From contig WKFI01000021.1 in assembly GCA_014872875.1 (NCBI GenBank), positions 62,001 through 126,000 of the forward strand: a DNA stretch of 64,000 nucleotides. The letters are read 5' to 3'. Positions 53,675-61,567 of the stretch are shown one piece after another. A program made the position numbers and the translations under genes. This stretch comes from Paracoccaceae bacterium. GTDB taxonomy: Bacteria > Pseudomonadota > Alphaproteobacteria > Rhodobacterales > Rhodobacteraceae. Every line of letters begins with the position of its first letter. Position 1 is the first letter of the stretch. The notes under the pieces are model-generated. The model was given only the letters and a program-made list of their open reading frames with translations, ran no database searches and was not told where the DNA came from.

Positions 53675-53698
53675 ACAAAACCGGCCCAGAGGCCGGTT
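53675..53698 (-). terminator. Rho-independent terminator of the downstream RTX gene (53733-55727)
   Basis: On the minus strand AACCGGCC-TCTG-GGCCGGTT is followed by TTGTTTTGG. Thus the two minus-strand RTX genes are transcribed separately. Confidence 0.85.
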
Positions 53699-53732
53699 CT
53701 GAAAGTCGGTTCGAAATGGATTGGAATAGCGC

Positions 53733-55727
53733 TCAGATGATATCCGTCAGCGCGCTCAACTCGTTGATGTCGGTATAGCTCTTCAGTGTCAGCGTATTGC
53801 CTCCGCCAAAATCAAAGACCGTATCGCCGCCCACGACAGCGGCCAGCGCCATGACCTGCGCCTTGCTGAGATTGCCGGTCCACAGCACGTCATCCAGTTT
53901 CAAGCGGTCATTGGCGAAGTCGTGAATTGTATCGGCACCGCCATCGTAGATGAACTTGTCGCGCCCTGCTGAACCACGCATGTCATCGTCGCCCTTGCCG
54001 CCGATGATCGTGTCGCGACCACGCCCGCCGACCAGATAATCATCTCCGTCCCGACCGCGCAGGATGTCGTTCCCGTCACGCCCGTAAAGTCGGTTGTCAC
54101 CCGCATCTCCGCGCAGTTCATCGTCAAACCGGCTGCCGCCCAGATCCTCGACGAACCGGAACGTGTCTCCGGCCGCGTCGCCGGTATTCTGTGTGGGTGT
54201 CCGTAGGTCCACGACGACACCGGTTTTGGCCGAACCATAATCCGCCCGATCCAGACCATTGCCGCCATGCAGCAGATCGGCCCCCTTTCCGCCGGTCAGA
54301 ATATCTGCGCCGCCGCCGCCGAACAGCTTGTCATTGCCGCCTTCCCCCAGCAATTCGTCCCGCCCCTTGCGGCCATAGATCTTGTCCCAACCGATGCCAC
54401 CCAGCACCACGTCATCGCCTCCAAGGGCGTCAAAGATGTCATTGCCACCCAACAGATCGTAAACGTCGCGCTGCTCGGTGCCGGTAAGGATATCCCGGTT
54501 TTCGGTGCCCAGCGTCACTGGTTCATCGGTCGAGACATCAAAGATTTGAACTCGTGCATCGCCCAGACCCCGGTTCCAGTCATCGGTGTATGAGATCGCC
54601 AGCCGGCCGTCCGCCAGCAGGATCGCGTCCATATCCTCCTGATCGCCGGCCAGATCTTCGGACAGACGTGTAGGTGAACCGACTTGGGCTTCGTCCTTGT
54701 CATAGACAATGCCCCAGACATCTTTTTCCGTCGTCGCATCGTCGATCACGTACAGCACAACGTAGCCGCCCCCCGCCAGGGGCACGACCTTGACGTTGTG
54801 AATGTCGTTGATGTGAGCGCCCTGGAGGTCCACTTCGCGCGGAGAAAAGACAGAACGGTGGGTGGATCCGTCATTTTTGAACAGCTCGACATAGAACTTG
54901 TTGTTCACGAAATCGGCGGATTCCTGATAAATCACAGCAAAGCCACCACCGGGGATTTCGGCAAAATCATGCACGACCATGTTGCGTATGCTGGTCCCGG
55001 CGCTGGGCGTTACCGTGACGGTTTGCGTGGTGCCGACCTGTGCGCCCGTGGCAGGATTGAAGAACCGAAACTGCCAGTTGTCTTCCGAATTTGGCGTTGA
55101 AAAGTTGCCTTTGCTAAGCACCAGGGTCTGTCCGTTCGACAGGGTCTGAGCCTGGATGAATTCCAGATTGTTCAGCGTCACGGGGGTGCCGATCTGGGTT
55201 CCGGCATTGTTATGAAACCGCAATTCATAGTCGTCATGGCTAACCGACTGGGTCAGCAGGAACCCGTTGGGGGTGGAATAAACCGAAGGTTCGTCCTGAT
55301 AGTTCAACTGTGTCATATCGTCGAATTCGACTTGCGGGCCAACTGCTGTCCCGGTCTTGGTGTACACTTGGTAATAGGTGTGGCTGTCGAACACGTTGCC
55401 TTCACGCACGGCGGATTGATAGGTGGCGACAAAATTACCGTTGCCCAGTGCCGCAACGCCGGCAAAATCCACGGCGTCATAGAATACGCCGCCGAACAGG
55501 CTGGACAGATCTCCCAACACCACGTTGGCCGCAGTTTCCAGTCCAGTTGTCGGATTGAACATTTCGACAATCCCCGGCAGCGTCGTGTGCCAGGAAAAGA
55601 CAACCGAACCGTCTGCCAACTGGCTCAGCTGCGTACGGCCATCCCCTCCCGGGTATAGGGTTGTCTGGGTCCCGCTCAGCCCGTTTGCCGTAAATTTCAG
55701 CGTGTTTCCGGATTGTGTAAATGTCAT
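53733..55727 (-). CDS. RTX protein with N-terminal beta-rich repeat region
   Basis: A 664-residue protein. Residues 1-420 contain recurring short beta units (GSVVFSWHTT, GNFVATYQSA, GFLLTQSVS, GFAVIYQESA, GYVVLYVIDD, GRLAISYTDD), a propeller- or adhesin-like array. Residues 430-600 hold GGxGxD repeats, and the last 70 residues (DRLKLDDVLW to FGGGNTLTLKSYTDIN) match the terminal module of the neighbouring RTX protein. The ATG at 55727 was preferred because AAGGAG sits nine bases upstream; an in-frame ATG at 55814 has none. No signal peptide, so type I secretion is likely. Confidence 0.86.
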   Translation of the reverse strand: MTFTQSGNTLKFTANGLSGTQTTLYPGGDGRTQLSQLADGSVVFSWHTTLPGIVEMFNPTTGLETAANVVLGDLSSLFGGVFYDAVDFAGVAALGNGNFVATYQSAVREGNVFDSHTYYQVYTKTGTAVGPQVEFDDMTQLNYQDEPSVYSTPNGFLLTQSVSHDDYELRFHNNAGTQIGTPVTLNNLEFIQAQTLSNGQTLVLSKGNFSTPNSEDNWQFRFFNPATGAQVGTTQTVTVTPSAGTSIRNMVVHDFAEIPGGGFAVIYQESADFVNNKFYVELFKNDGSTHRSVFSPREVDLQGAHINDIHNVKVVPLAGGGYVVLYVIDDATTEKDVWGIVYDKDEAQVGSPTRLSEDLAGDQEDMDAILLADGRLAISYTDDWNRGLGDARVQIFDVSTDEPVTLGTENRDILTGTEQRDVYDLLGGNDIFDALGGDDVVLGGIGWDKIYGRKGRDELLGEGGNDKLFGGGGADILTGGKGADLLHGGNGLDRADYGSAKTGVVVDLRTPTQNTGDAAGDTFRFVEDLGGSRFDDELRGDAGDNRLYGRDGNDILRGRDGDDYLVGGRGRDTIIGGKGDDDMRGSAGRDKFIYDGGADTIHDFANDRLKLDDVLWTGNLSKAQVMALAAVVGGDTVFDFGGGNTLTLKSYTDINELSALTDII

Positions 55728-55909
55728 GCCAGCCAACTCCTTAACTATCGTCTCGTTGGTCAATTTCGGTTTTTGAACTGGATGCAGGTTAGGGCTCTCC
55801 CCATCATCGGGCATGACCGAAATGGGCTACTGCCGGTGTTTTTCAGGCGTCTCACACAGCGTTGCGACGGGATGTTAAAATGCCGCAGCAAATTCCGGCA
55901 TTGTCATGA

Positions 55910-55935
55910 TGTTTTCCAAACCGGCGCGGAAAACA
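55910..55935. promoter_or_regulatory. Inverted repeat in the RTX/ccoG intergenic region
   Basis: TGTTTTCC-N10-GGAAAACA, a perfect 8-bp inverted repeat, lies 183 bp before the RTX start and 204 bp before ccoG. It could be an operator or a remnant hairpin. The remaining 411 bp of this gap (55728-56138) shows only the FNR box as a clear element. Confidence 0.35.
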
Positions 55936-56060
55936 CCGTATTTTCCAATATTTGCAGAAATCGAAGCGGTTTCAGGACGGTTTTGCCCGGAGAAGCCAAA
56001 CCCGCGCCAATCCTTGGACACCAAACCGGGGGCGTAAAACATGTTTGTACGATACGTTTT

Positions 56061-56074
56061 TTGACCCATGTCAA
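56061..56074 (+). promoter_or_regulatory. FNR box before ccoG
   Basis: TTGACCCATGTCAA matches TTGA-N6-TCAA. Its centre is 71 bp before the ccoG start, so a class II promoter would leave a leader of about 30 bases. Confidence 0.85.
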
Positions 56075-56138
56075 AGTTCTCTGAGCGCTGTTCTGGGACA
56101 ACCCTTCCCAACGCAAGCATTAAACCCGGAGCGATTCC

Positions 56139-57566
56139 GTGAGCGATTCCAGCCCCGCCCCCAGCCTGTACGCCGCCAGGGAACCAATTTTTCCTAGGCG
56201 CGTTTCCGGTAAATTTCGCAATCTAAAATGGATCATCATGGCCGTGACGCTGGGGATCTATTACCTGACACCCTGGATCCGTTGGGACCGGGGGGCATCA
56301 TTGCCCGATCAGGCGGTGCTGCTGGATCTGGCAAACCGCCGTTTCTATTTCTTCTGGATCGAAATCTGGCCGCACGAGTTCTACTTCGTCGCCGGGCTTT
56401 TGATCATGGCAGGTCTGGGTCTGTTCCTGTTTACTTCGGCCTTGGGCCGGGTCTGGTGCGGGTATGCCTGCCCGCAGACGGTCTGGACCGATCTCTATAT
56501 CCTGGTCGAGCGATGGATCGAAGGCGACCGCAACGCCCGCCTGCGCTTGCACCGGCAGAAGAAGCTTGATTTCCGCAAGGTACGCCTGCGGGTGACAAAG
56601 TGGATGGCCTGGTTGCTGATCGGTCTGGCGACCGGTGGGGCATGGGTCTTTTACTTTGCAGATGCGCCGACGCTTCTGGTGGATCTGGTCACGCTGAACG
56701 CACACCCCATCGCCTATACCACGATGGCGGTCCTGACCTTCACCACCTTCTTCTTCGGCGGTTTCGCGCGGGAACAGATCTGCATCTATGCCTGTCCCTG
56801 GCCGCGCATCCAGGCTGCGATGATGGACGAAGACACCCTCGTCGTCGGCTATCGTGAATGGCGTGGCGAACCGCGCGGCAAGGGCAAGCGCAAGGCCGAT
56901 TCGGAATTGGGCGATTGCATCGACTGTATGGCCTGCGTGAATGTGTGCCCGGTAGGCATAGACATCCGCGACGGGCAACAGCTGGAATGCATCACCTGTG
57001 CGCTGTGCATCGACGCCTGTGACGACATGATGGCCAAGGTGGGCAAACCGCGCGGGCTGATCGACTACATGGCGCTGTCGGATGAAACCCGTGAACGCGC
57101 TGGCAACCCGCCCAAGAATATCTGGAAACACATCCTGCGGCCGCGCACGATTCTCTATACCTCGTTGTGGTCACTGGTGGGTGTCGGCCTGTTGTTCGCA
57201 CTGTTCATCCGGGCGGATATCGAGCTGACCGTCGCGCCGGTCCGCAACCCGACCTATGTCACGCTGTCTGACGGGTCGATCCGCAACAGCTATGACGTGC
57301 GTCTGCGCAACAAACACGGTGAAAACCGAGTGTTCCAAGTCTCGATCAAAGGTGACCCGGCGCTGCGCCTGCATATAGAAGGCACAGATTTCCACGCGGT
57401 CAACGTGCCTGCTGACACGGCCAAGCTGCAGCGGATATATATCGAAGCAGCCCGGGGCACGGATCCTGCCAAGCTTGAAGCGACCGATGTGCGGATCTGG
57501 ATAGAAGATCAGTTGAACGGTGAACGCGCCTACAAAGACACGACTTTCAATGGCAAGGGGAACTGA
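56139..57566 (+). CDS. ccoG: Cbb3 oxidase assembly ferredoxin-type protein CcoG (FixG/RdxB)
   Basis: A 475-residue inner-membrane iron-sulphur protein that helps copper delivery/reduction in cbb3 assembly. It has membrane helices around residues 30-50, 82-102, 155-175, 190-210 and 335-355. Cluster ligands are in DCIDCMACVNVCPVG and CITCALCIDACDD (two 4Fe-4S patterns), with further Cys in VWCGYACPQTVW and ICIYACPWPR. A periplasmic immunoglobulin-like C-terminal domain ends the protein. The start is a GTG at 56139 with CCCGGAGCG upstream. Confidence 0.95.
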   Translation: MSDSSPAPSLYAAREPIFPRRVSGKFRNLKWIIMAVTLGIYYLTPWIRWDRGASLPDQAVLLDLANRRFYFFWIEIWPHEFYFVAGLLIMAGLGLFLFTSALGRVWCGYACPQTVWTDLYILVERWIEGDRNARLRLHRQKKLDFRKVRLRVTKWMAWLLIGLATGGAWVFYFADAPTLLVDLVTLNAHPIAYTTMAVLTFTTFFFGGFAREQICIYACPWPRIQAAMMDEDTLVVGYREWRGEPRGKGKRKADSELGDCIDCMACVNVCPVGIDIRDGQQLECITCALCIDACDDMMAKVGKPRGLIDYMALSDETRERAGNPPKNIWKHILRPRTILYTSLWSLVGVGLLFALFIRADIELTVAPVRNPTYVTLSDGSIRNSYDVRLRNKHGENRVFQVSIKGDPALRLHIEGTDFHAVNVPADTAKLQRIYIEAARGTDPAKLEATDVRIWIEDQLNGERAYKDTTFNGKGN

Positions 57567-57570
57567 ACTC

Positions 57571-58041
57571 ATGACTGAACAGAAAAAGGAACGTCAGTTC
57601 ACCGGCAAACATGCCTTGATGGTCTTCGTCGGCGCCTTTGGCATCATCATCAGCGTTAATATCGCCCTGGCGGTCAGCGCGGTGAAGACCTTCCCGGGGC
57701 TCGAGGTGAAAAACTCTTATGTTGCCAGCCAACAGTTTGACGAACGGCGCGACGCGCAAGAGGCGCTGGGCTGGTCCGTCTACGCCTCGGCCAAGGGTGG
57801 ATTGGTCGTTCTTGAAATCTCGGATGAGAATGGCAACCCGGTGCAAGTGGACGCGCTGGACGCGGTTCTGGGACGGGCCACCCATGTGAAGGACGACATG
57901 CGTCCGGAATTCCGGTTTGACGGCTCGGCCTATGTTGCACAAGCGGAACTTGCGCCCGGCAACTGGAACATCCGCATGACGGCCAAGTCCAAGGACGGCA
58001 CTGCGTTCTCGCAGCGCGTGATCCTGCACGTGAAAGGCTAG
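57571..58041 (+). CDS. ccoH: FixH/CcoH family protein
   Basis: A 156-residue protein with one N-terminal anchor (HALMVFVGAFGIIISVNIAL) and a periplasmic beta domain. It is required for stable cbb3 assembly. The ATG at 57571 lies 5 bp after the ccoG stop, with AAGGGGAAC upstream; an earlier in-frame start at 57520 overlaps ccoG and adds no family residues. Confidence 0.92.
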   Translation: MTEQKKERQFTGKHALMVFVGAFGIIISVNIALAVSAVKTFPGLEVKNSYVASQQFDERRDAQEALGWSVYASAKGGLVVLEISDENGNPVQVDALDAVLGRATHVKDDMRPEFRFDGSAYVAQAELAPGNWNIRMTAKSKDGTAFSQRVILHVKG

Positions 58042-58047
58042 ACTTCA

Positions 58048-60225
58048 ATGACTGCCCAGATGCGCCCCAACATGGCCGTGTGCCCCGGCTGCGTCGCCGC
58101 CCCGCAAGACGCGGCAGAAGACGCTCCGACCGAGGCGCAGATTGCCCTCTCGCTGCCCACGATCCACTGCCAGGCCTGTATCTCGGTGGTGGAGCGGGGG
58201 CTGAGCGCGCATCCGGGCGTGCATTCCGCGCGCGTCAACCTGACCCTGAAACGCGCGATGATCGAGGCGGATCCCGACATGCGCGCCGCCGATCTGATCC
58301 CCGTGGTCGAAGGTCTGGGATACGAGGCGCATGAACTGGACGCCACCGCGCTGTCGGCGACCCAGAATGACAAGGCGGGTCGTGACTTGCTGATGCGTCT
58401 GGCCGTTGCTGGTTTTGCGTCGATGAATGTCATGCTTCTGTCGGTGTCGGTCTGGTCCGGCGCGTCGGATGCGACGCGGGACATGTTCCACTGGATCTCG
58501 GCCGCCATCGCGCTGCCGGCGATTGCGTTTTCGGCACAGCCTTTCTTTGTCAACGCGTGGTCCGCTTTGCGGGTGCGTCGCCTGAACATGGATGTGCCGA
58601 TTGTTCTGGCCATCGTGCTGGCGCTGGTCACATCCCTGTGGGAAACCTCGCTTTCGGGCGAACACGCCTATTTCGACGCCGCGCTGGCGCTGACATTTTT
58701 CCTGTTGGCGGGCCGGTATCTGGACTATCGCACCCGCGCCGTGGCCCGATCCGCAGCCGAGGAGTTGGCTGCGCTCGAAGTGCCCCGCGCCATCCGGGTG
58801 TTGGACGGGGACGAATACGAAGTACCCGTGGCCGATCTCGCCATTGGCGACCTGATCCTGGTGCGCCCCGGTGGGCGGATGCCGGTGGATGGAGAGATTG
58901 TTTCGGGCAATTCCGAACTTGACCGCTCGCTTCTGACCGGGGAAACCCTGCCGGTCTTTGCCGAACCCGGCCTGACCGTCTCGGCGGGCGAAGTAAACCT
59001 GACCGGCCCGCTGACCATCCGCGCCACTGCGGTGGGCGAAGACACCTCGCTGCATCGCATGGCCGATCTGGTTGCCATCGCTGAATCCGGTCGGTCTCGC
59101 TATACCTCGCTGGCCGATTCCGCGGCCAAGCTTTATGCGCCCGGTGTGCATATCCTGTCGGCGCTCAGCTTTGTCGGCTGGTATCTCTATTCCGGCGACG
59201 TACGCACCGCGTTGAACATCGCCGCCGCCGTGCTGATCATCACCTGTCCCTGTGCGCTGGGCCTTGCCGTGCCTGCCGTTACCACCGCCGCTTCGGGACG
59301 GTTGTTCAAGAAGGGGATGCTGATCAAGCATTCCACCGCTCTCGAACGTCTGGCCGAGGTCGACACAGTCGTCTTCGACAAGACCGGCACCCTGACCGCA
59401 GGCACACCACAGCTGATCAACTTGGGTGATCATAGCCGCTCTGACCTCGAAATCGCTCTGGCATTGGCTGAAAGCTCGTCCCACCCGCTCTCTCGCGCCC
59501 TGACACAGGCCGCGCGCGAAGCCGGGATCAAACCTGCCGATGTGCAGGGCGTGACCGAGGTGCCTGGCTACGGCGCCGAAGGTCAATTCCGCGGCCACAC
59601 CGTCCGCCTGGGACGGGCGGCTTGGGTTGGCGGTCATCAGGGCAGCCAGACTGCCGCCTGGTTGCAGACCGGGGCAGGGCAGGCCAAAGCCTTTACCTTC
59701 TCCGACGCCTTACGCCCCGGCGCGGCCGAGTCCGTGCAGGCGCTCAAGGACGCGGGTAAGGACGTGCTGCTGATTTCTGGTGACACTACTGGAGCGGTCG
59801 AGGAGTTGGCAAACCGATTGGGTATCACCAAATGGGTGGCCGAGGCGTTGCCTCAGGACAAGGCCCAGCGGGTGCAGCAACTGGCAGAACAGGGCAAGAA
59901 AGTGCTGATGGTCGGCGATGGCCTGAACGATACGGCTGCGCTTTCGGCTGCGCATGTCTCGATCTCCCCGGCCACCGCTCTGGACGCGGCCCGGGTTGCC
60001 TCGGATATCGTGCTTCTGGGGCAGGATCTGTCGCCCATCGCCATGGCCTGCGACACCGCGGTCAAGGCCACCAAGCGGATCCGCGAAAACTTTCGTATCG
60101 CCACCGTTTACAACATCATCGCCGTTCCGTTGGCTGTCGTCGGCCTGGCAACGCCGCTGATCGCGGCCTTGGCCATGTCCAGCTCGTCGATTACAGTATC
60201 GCTGAACGCTCTGCGCCTGAGGTAA
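58048..60225 (+). CDS. ccoI: Copper-exporting P1B-type ATPase CcoI (FixI)
   Basis: A 725-residue ATPase that moves copper across the membrane for cbb3 assembly. The heavy-metal domain holds Cys41 and Cys44 (HCQAC), with an extra N-terminal Cys12/Cys15 pair. The transmembrane metal site CPC is at residues 400-402, the phosphorylation motif DKTGT at 444-448 and the hinge GDGLND at 623-628. It starts 6 bp after ccoH and is followed by ccoS. All catalytic motifs are intact. Confidence 0.96.
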   Translation: MTAQMRPNMAVCPGCVAAPQDAAEDAPTEAQIALSLPTIHCQACISVVERGLSAHPGVHSARVNLTLKRAMIEADPDMRAADLIPVVEGLGYEAHELDATALSATQNDKAGRDLLMRLAVAGFASMNVMLLSVSVWSGASDATRDMFHWISAAIALPAIAFSAQPFFVNAWSALRVRRLNMDVPIVLAIVLALVTSLWETSLSGEHAYFDAALALTFFLLAGRYLDYRTRAVARSAAEELAALEVPRAIRVLDGDEYEVPVADLAIGDLILVRPGGRMPVDGEIVSGNSELDRSLLTGETLPVFAEPGLTVSAGEVNLTGPLTIRATAVGEDTSLHRMADLVAIAESGRSRYTSLADSAAKLYAPGVHILSALSFVGWYLYSGDVRTALNIAAAVLIITCPCALGLAVPAVTTAASGRLFKKGMLIKHSTALERLAEVDTVVFDKTGTLTAGTPQLINLGDHSRSDLEIALALAESSSHPLSRALTQAAREAGIKPADVQGVTEVPGYGAEGQFRGHTVRLGRAAWVGGHQGSQTAAWLQTGAGQAKAFTFSDALRPGAAESVQALKDAGKDVLLISGDTTGAVEELANRLGITKWVAEALPQDKAQRVQQLAEQGKKVLMVGDGLNDTAALSAAHVSISPATALDAARVASDIVLLGQDLSPIAMACDTAVKATKRIRENFRIATVYNIIAVPLAVVGLATPLIAALAMSSSSITVSLNALRLR

Positions 60226-60232
60226 AAAAGAC

Positions 60233-60391
60233 ATGGAAGTTCTGTCCTACCTGATCCCGATTTCCCTGATCCTGGGCTCGGTCGGCCTGTTGGCGTTCAT
60301 CTACACGGTGAAGTCCAACCAATATGACGATCCCGAAGGCGACGCACGCCGGATCCTTAGCGATGAATGGGACGACAGACCCAAACCCTGA
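60233..60391 (+). CDS. ccoS: Cbb3-type cytochrome oxidase assembly protein CcoS
   Basis: A 52-residue protein beginning MEVLSYLIPISLILGSVG, with one membrane helix (residues 4-24), then SNQYDDPEGDARRILSD and the end DDRPKP. The helix and the QYDDPEGDA stretch are diagnostic of CcoS, which is needed for cofactor insertion into CcoN. The ATG is 7 bp after the ccoI stop. It completes ccoGHIS and converges with the LuxR gene 41 bp away. Confidence 0.95.
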   Translation: MEVLSYLIPISLILGSVGLLAFIYTVKSNQYDDPEGDARRILSDEWDDRPKP

Positions 60392-60432
60392 TCGATCCCG
60401 CGTATCCGATTGCTTAGGCGCAATATGACGTG

Positions 60433-61233
60433 TCAGGCCGACTTCAACCCGGTAAGCTTGTCCGAAATCAGCAGCCCGTTGCGATCGGTGCCGGGACCGA
60501 CGATCCCCAGGGCGATCGCGCGGCTGATCATTTCACGATTCGACCGCGCCGCAAGACGCTCCCGACTGCGTTCCAGATGGCTCGTTACCGAACTCACGGT
60601 GCGGTAGCCCAGTTCGTGTCGGATTTGATCCACCTGAAGCCCGCTGGCGGCAAGTTCCAGCACTGCCAGATTCTTGTCGCTTAGCCCTGTGTGGGCGATG
60701 ATCTCGGGCGCCCAATGGACCATGTCGTGAAACTGGCGGCACATCTCTTCGACCAGCCACCCCGATTGTGCAAAATGCGCATCGTGTTGATCCGGTGTCA
60801 GTGTCGAGGAATGCAGCCCCATCCCGCCCACTATGCTGCCCGCCCGCAGCGGTACAACAAAGCCCGACTGGATGAAGTCCCGATACCGGTTCAGGACCGT
60901 CCGGAAACGCGGGCCGATCCGACCTTCGTCGGCAACTTGAAACAACCGCGACACGGGCAGGACGTCCTGACGCGTGAAGGCATGCAACGCAACGGGATCA
61001 TTCTGCCCGAATTGTTCGTTGATGTAGATCTCCATCCATTCGGCGGGAAGACCGCGTTCCTTCAGGAACAATGTCCGCAGGGCAGCCTCGGAAGAGGACA
61101 CATCCAACCCGATGCCGTAGGTGAAGCCGTCATAACAATGCTCATCGCGCAAATAGGCCGCAAACAGGTCCAGTTTCTGATCCAATGTCGGCAAATCACG
61201 CAGACGGGCCATCAGGCGGATTTCTTCGGTCAT
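60433..61233 (-). CDS. LuxR-family regulator with autoinducer-binding domain
   Basis: A 266-residue regulator. The N-terminal domain (about residues 20-170) matches the AHL-binding fold: the Trp, Tyr, Asp and Pro of the ligand pocket are present in EWMEIYINEQFGQNDPV and a Gly in SGFVVPLRAGS, while the Trp usually found in the LPxxW region is absent (VLPVSRLFQ). The C-terminal LuxR HTH (about 185-245) reads LSDKNLAVLELAASGL and LGYRTVSSVTSHLERS. No luxI synthase is in the window, so it is a solo as far as can be seen. Two CCATATGG palindromes lie 58-87 bp upstream. Confidence 0.88.
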   Translation of the reverse strand: MTEEIRLMARLRDLPTLDQKLDLFAAYLRDEHCYDGFTYGIGLDVSSSEAALRTLFLKERGLPAEWMEIYINEQFGQNDPVALHAFTRQDVLPVSRLFQVADEGRIGPRFRTVLNRYRDFIQSGFVVPLRAGSIVGGMGLHSSTLTPDQHDAHFAQSGWLVEEMCRQFHDMVHWAPEIIAHTGLSDKNLAVLELAASGLQVDQIRHELGYRTVSSVTSHLERSRERLAARSNREMISRAIALGIVGPGTDRNGLLISDKLTGLKSA

Positions 61234-61291
61234 GCGCAGACACCTCGATTTCCAGCGAATCTGACGCCTATGCGCGTCATGTGTATATTAT

Positions 61292-61320
61292 TCCATATGG
61301 ACGAAGTCTCTTCCATATGG
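61292..61320. promoter_or_regulatory. Tandem CCATATGG palindromes upstream of the luxR gene
   Basis: TTCCATATGG occurs at 61291-61300 and 61311-61320, exactly 20 bp apart, about two helical turns. The first is a 10-bp palindrome (TCCATATGGA). It is 58 bp or more before the luxR start and is a candidate site for autoregulation. The rest of the gap 61234-61567 shows no gene. Confidence 0.55.
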
Positions 61321-61495
61321 TGAGTTGTCTCTGTCCGGCGTCAATTGTGAGTGGTGCGTCGGTACGATTTCTACTGGCTGGTGTTTTGCCAGCCGGGACA
61401 TTCATTAACCTAATCCTGTTTTGTACGCCCGTTTAGGGTGCTCCGAGCAATCGGTGCAAGGCGGGATGTTGGCCGGGAAATACCTACGGCAAACA

Positions 61496-61535
61496 GAAAA
61501 AAACCGTGCTTTCTTGCCAAAGCGCGGCTTTTTTT
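61496..61535. terminator. Rho-independent terminator of the carboxypeptidase gene
   Basis: AAAAAACCGTGCTTT pairs with AAAGCGCGGCTTTTTT (some G-T pairs) across CTTGCC. The long A and T runs make it work from both strands; it lies 33 bp beyond the carboxypeptidase stop on the minus strand. Confidence 0.85.
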
Positions 61536-61567
61536 GTGTTCGTGATTTCGTGGACCTGCAACTTTTC

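Noticed and set aside
49789-55727. Search for a type I secretion transporter (ABC exporter, HlyD-type adaptor) beside the RTX genes
   Set aside because: No such gene is present; the ABC genes in the window are the Yej importer.
47089-56138. Search for integrase, transposase, tRNA or att repeats that would mark the RTX segment as a mobile island
   Set aside because: None is visible at either border or inside, so no mobile element is annotated.
60392-61567. Search for a luxI-type synthase next to the luxR gene
   Set aside because: The flanking sequence holds only ccoS on one side and a non-coding gap with a terminator on the other.
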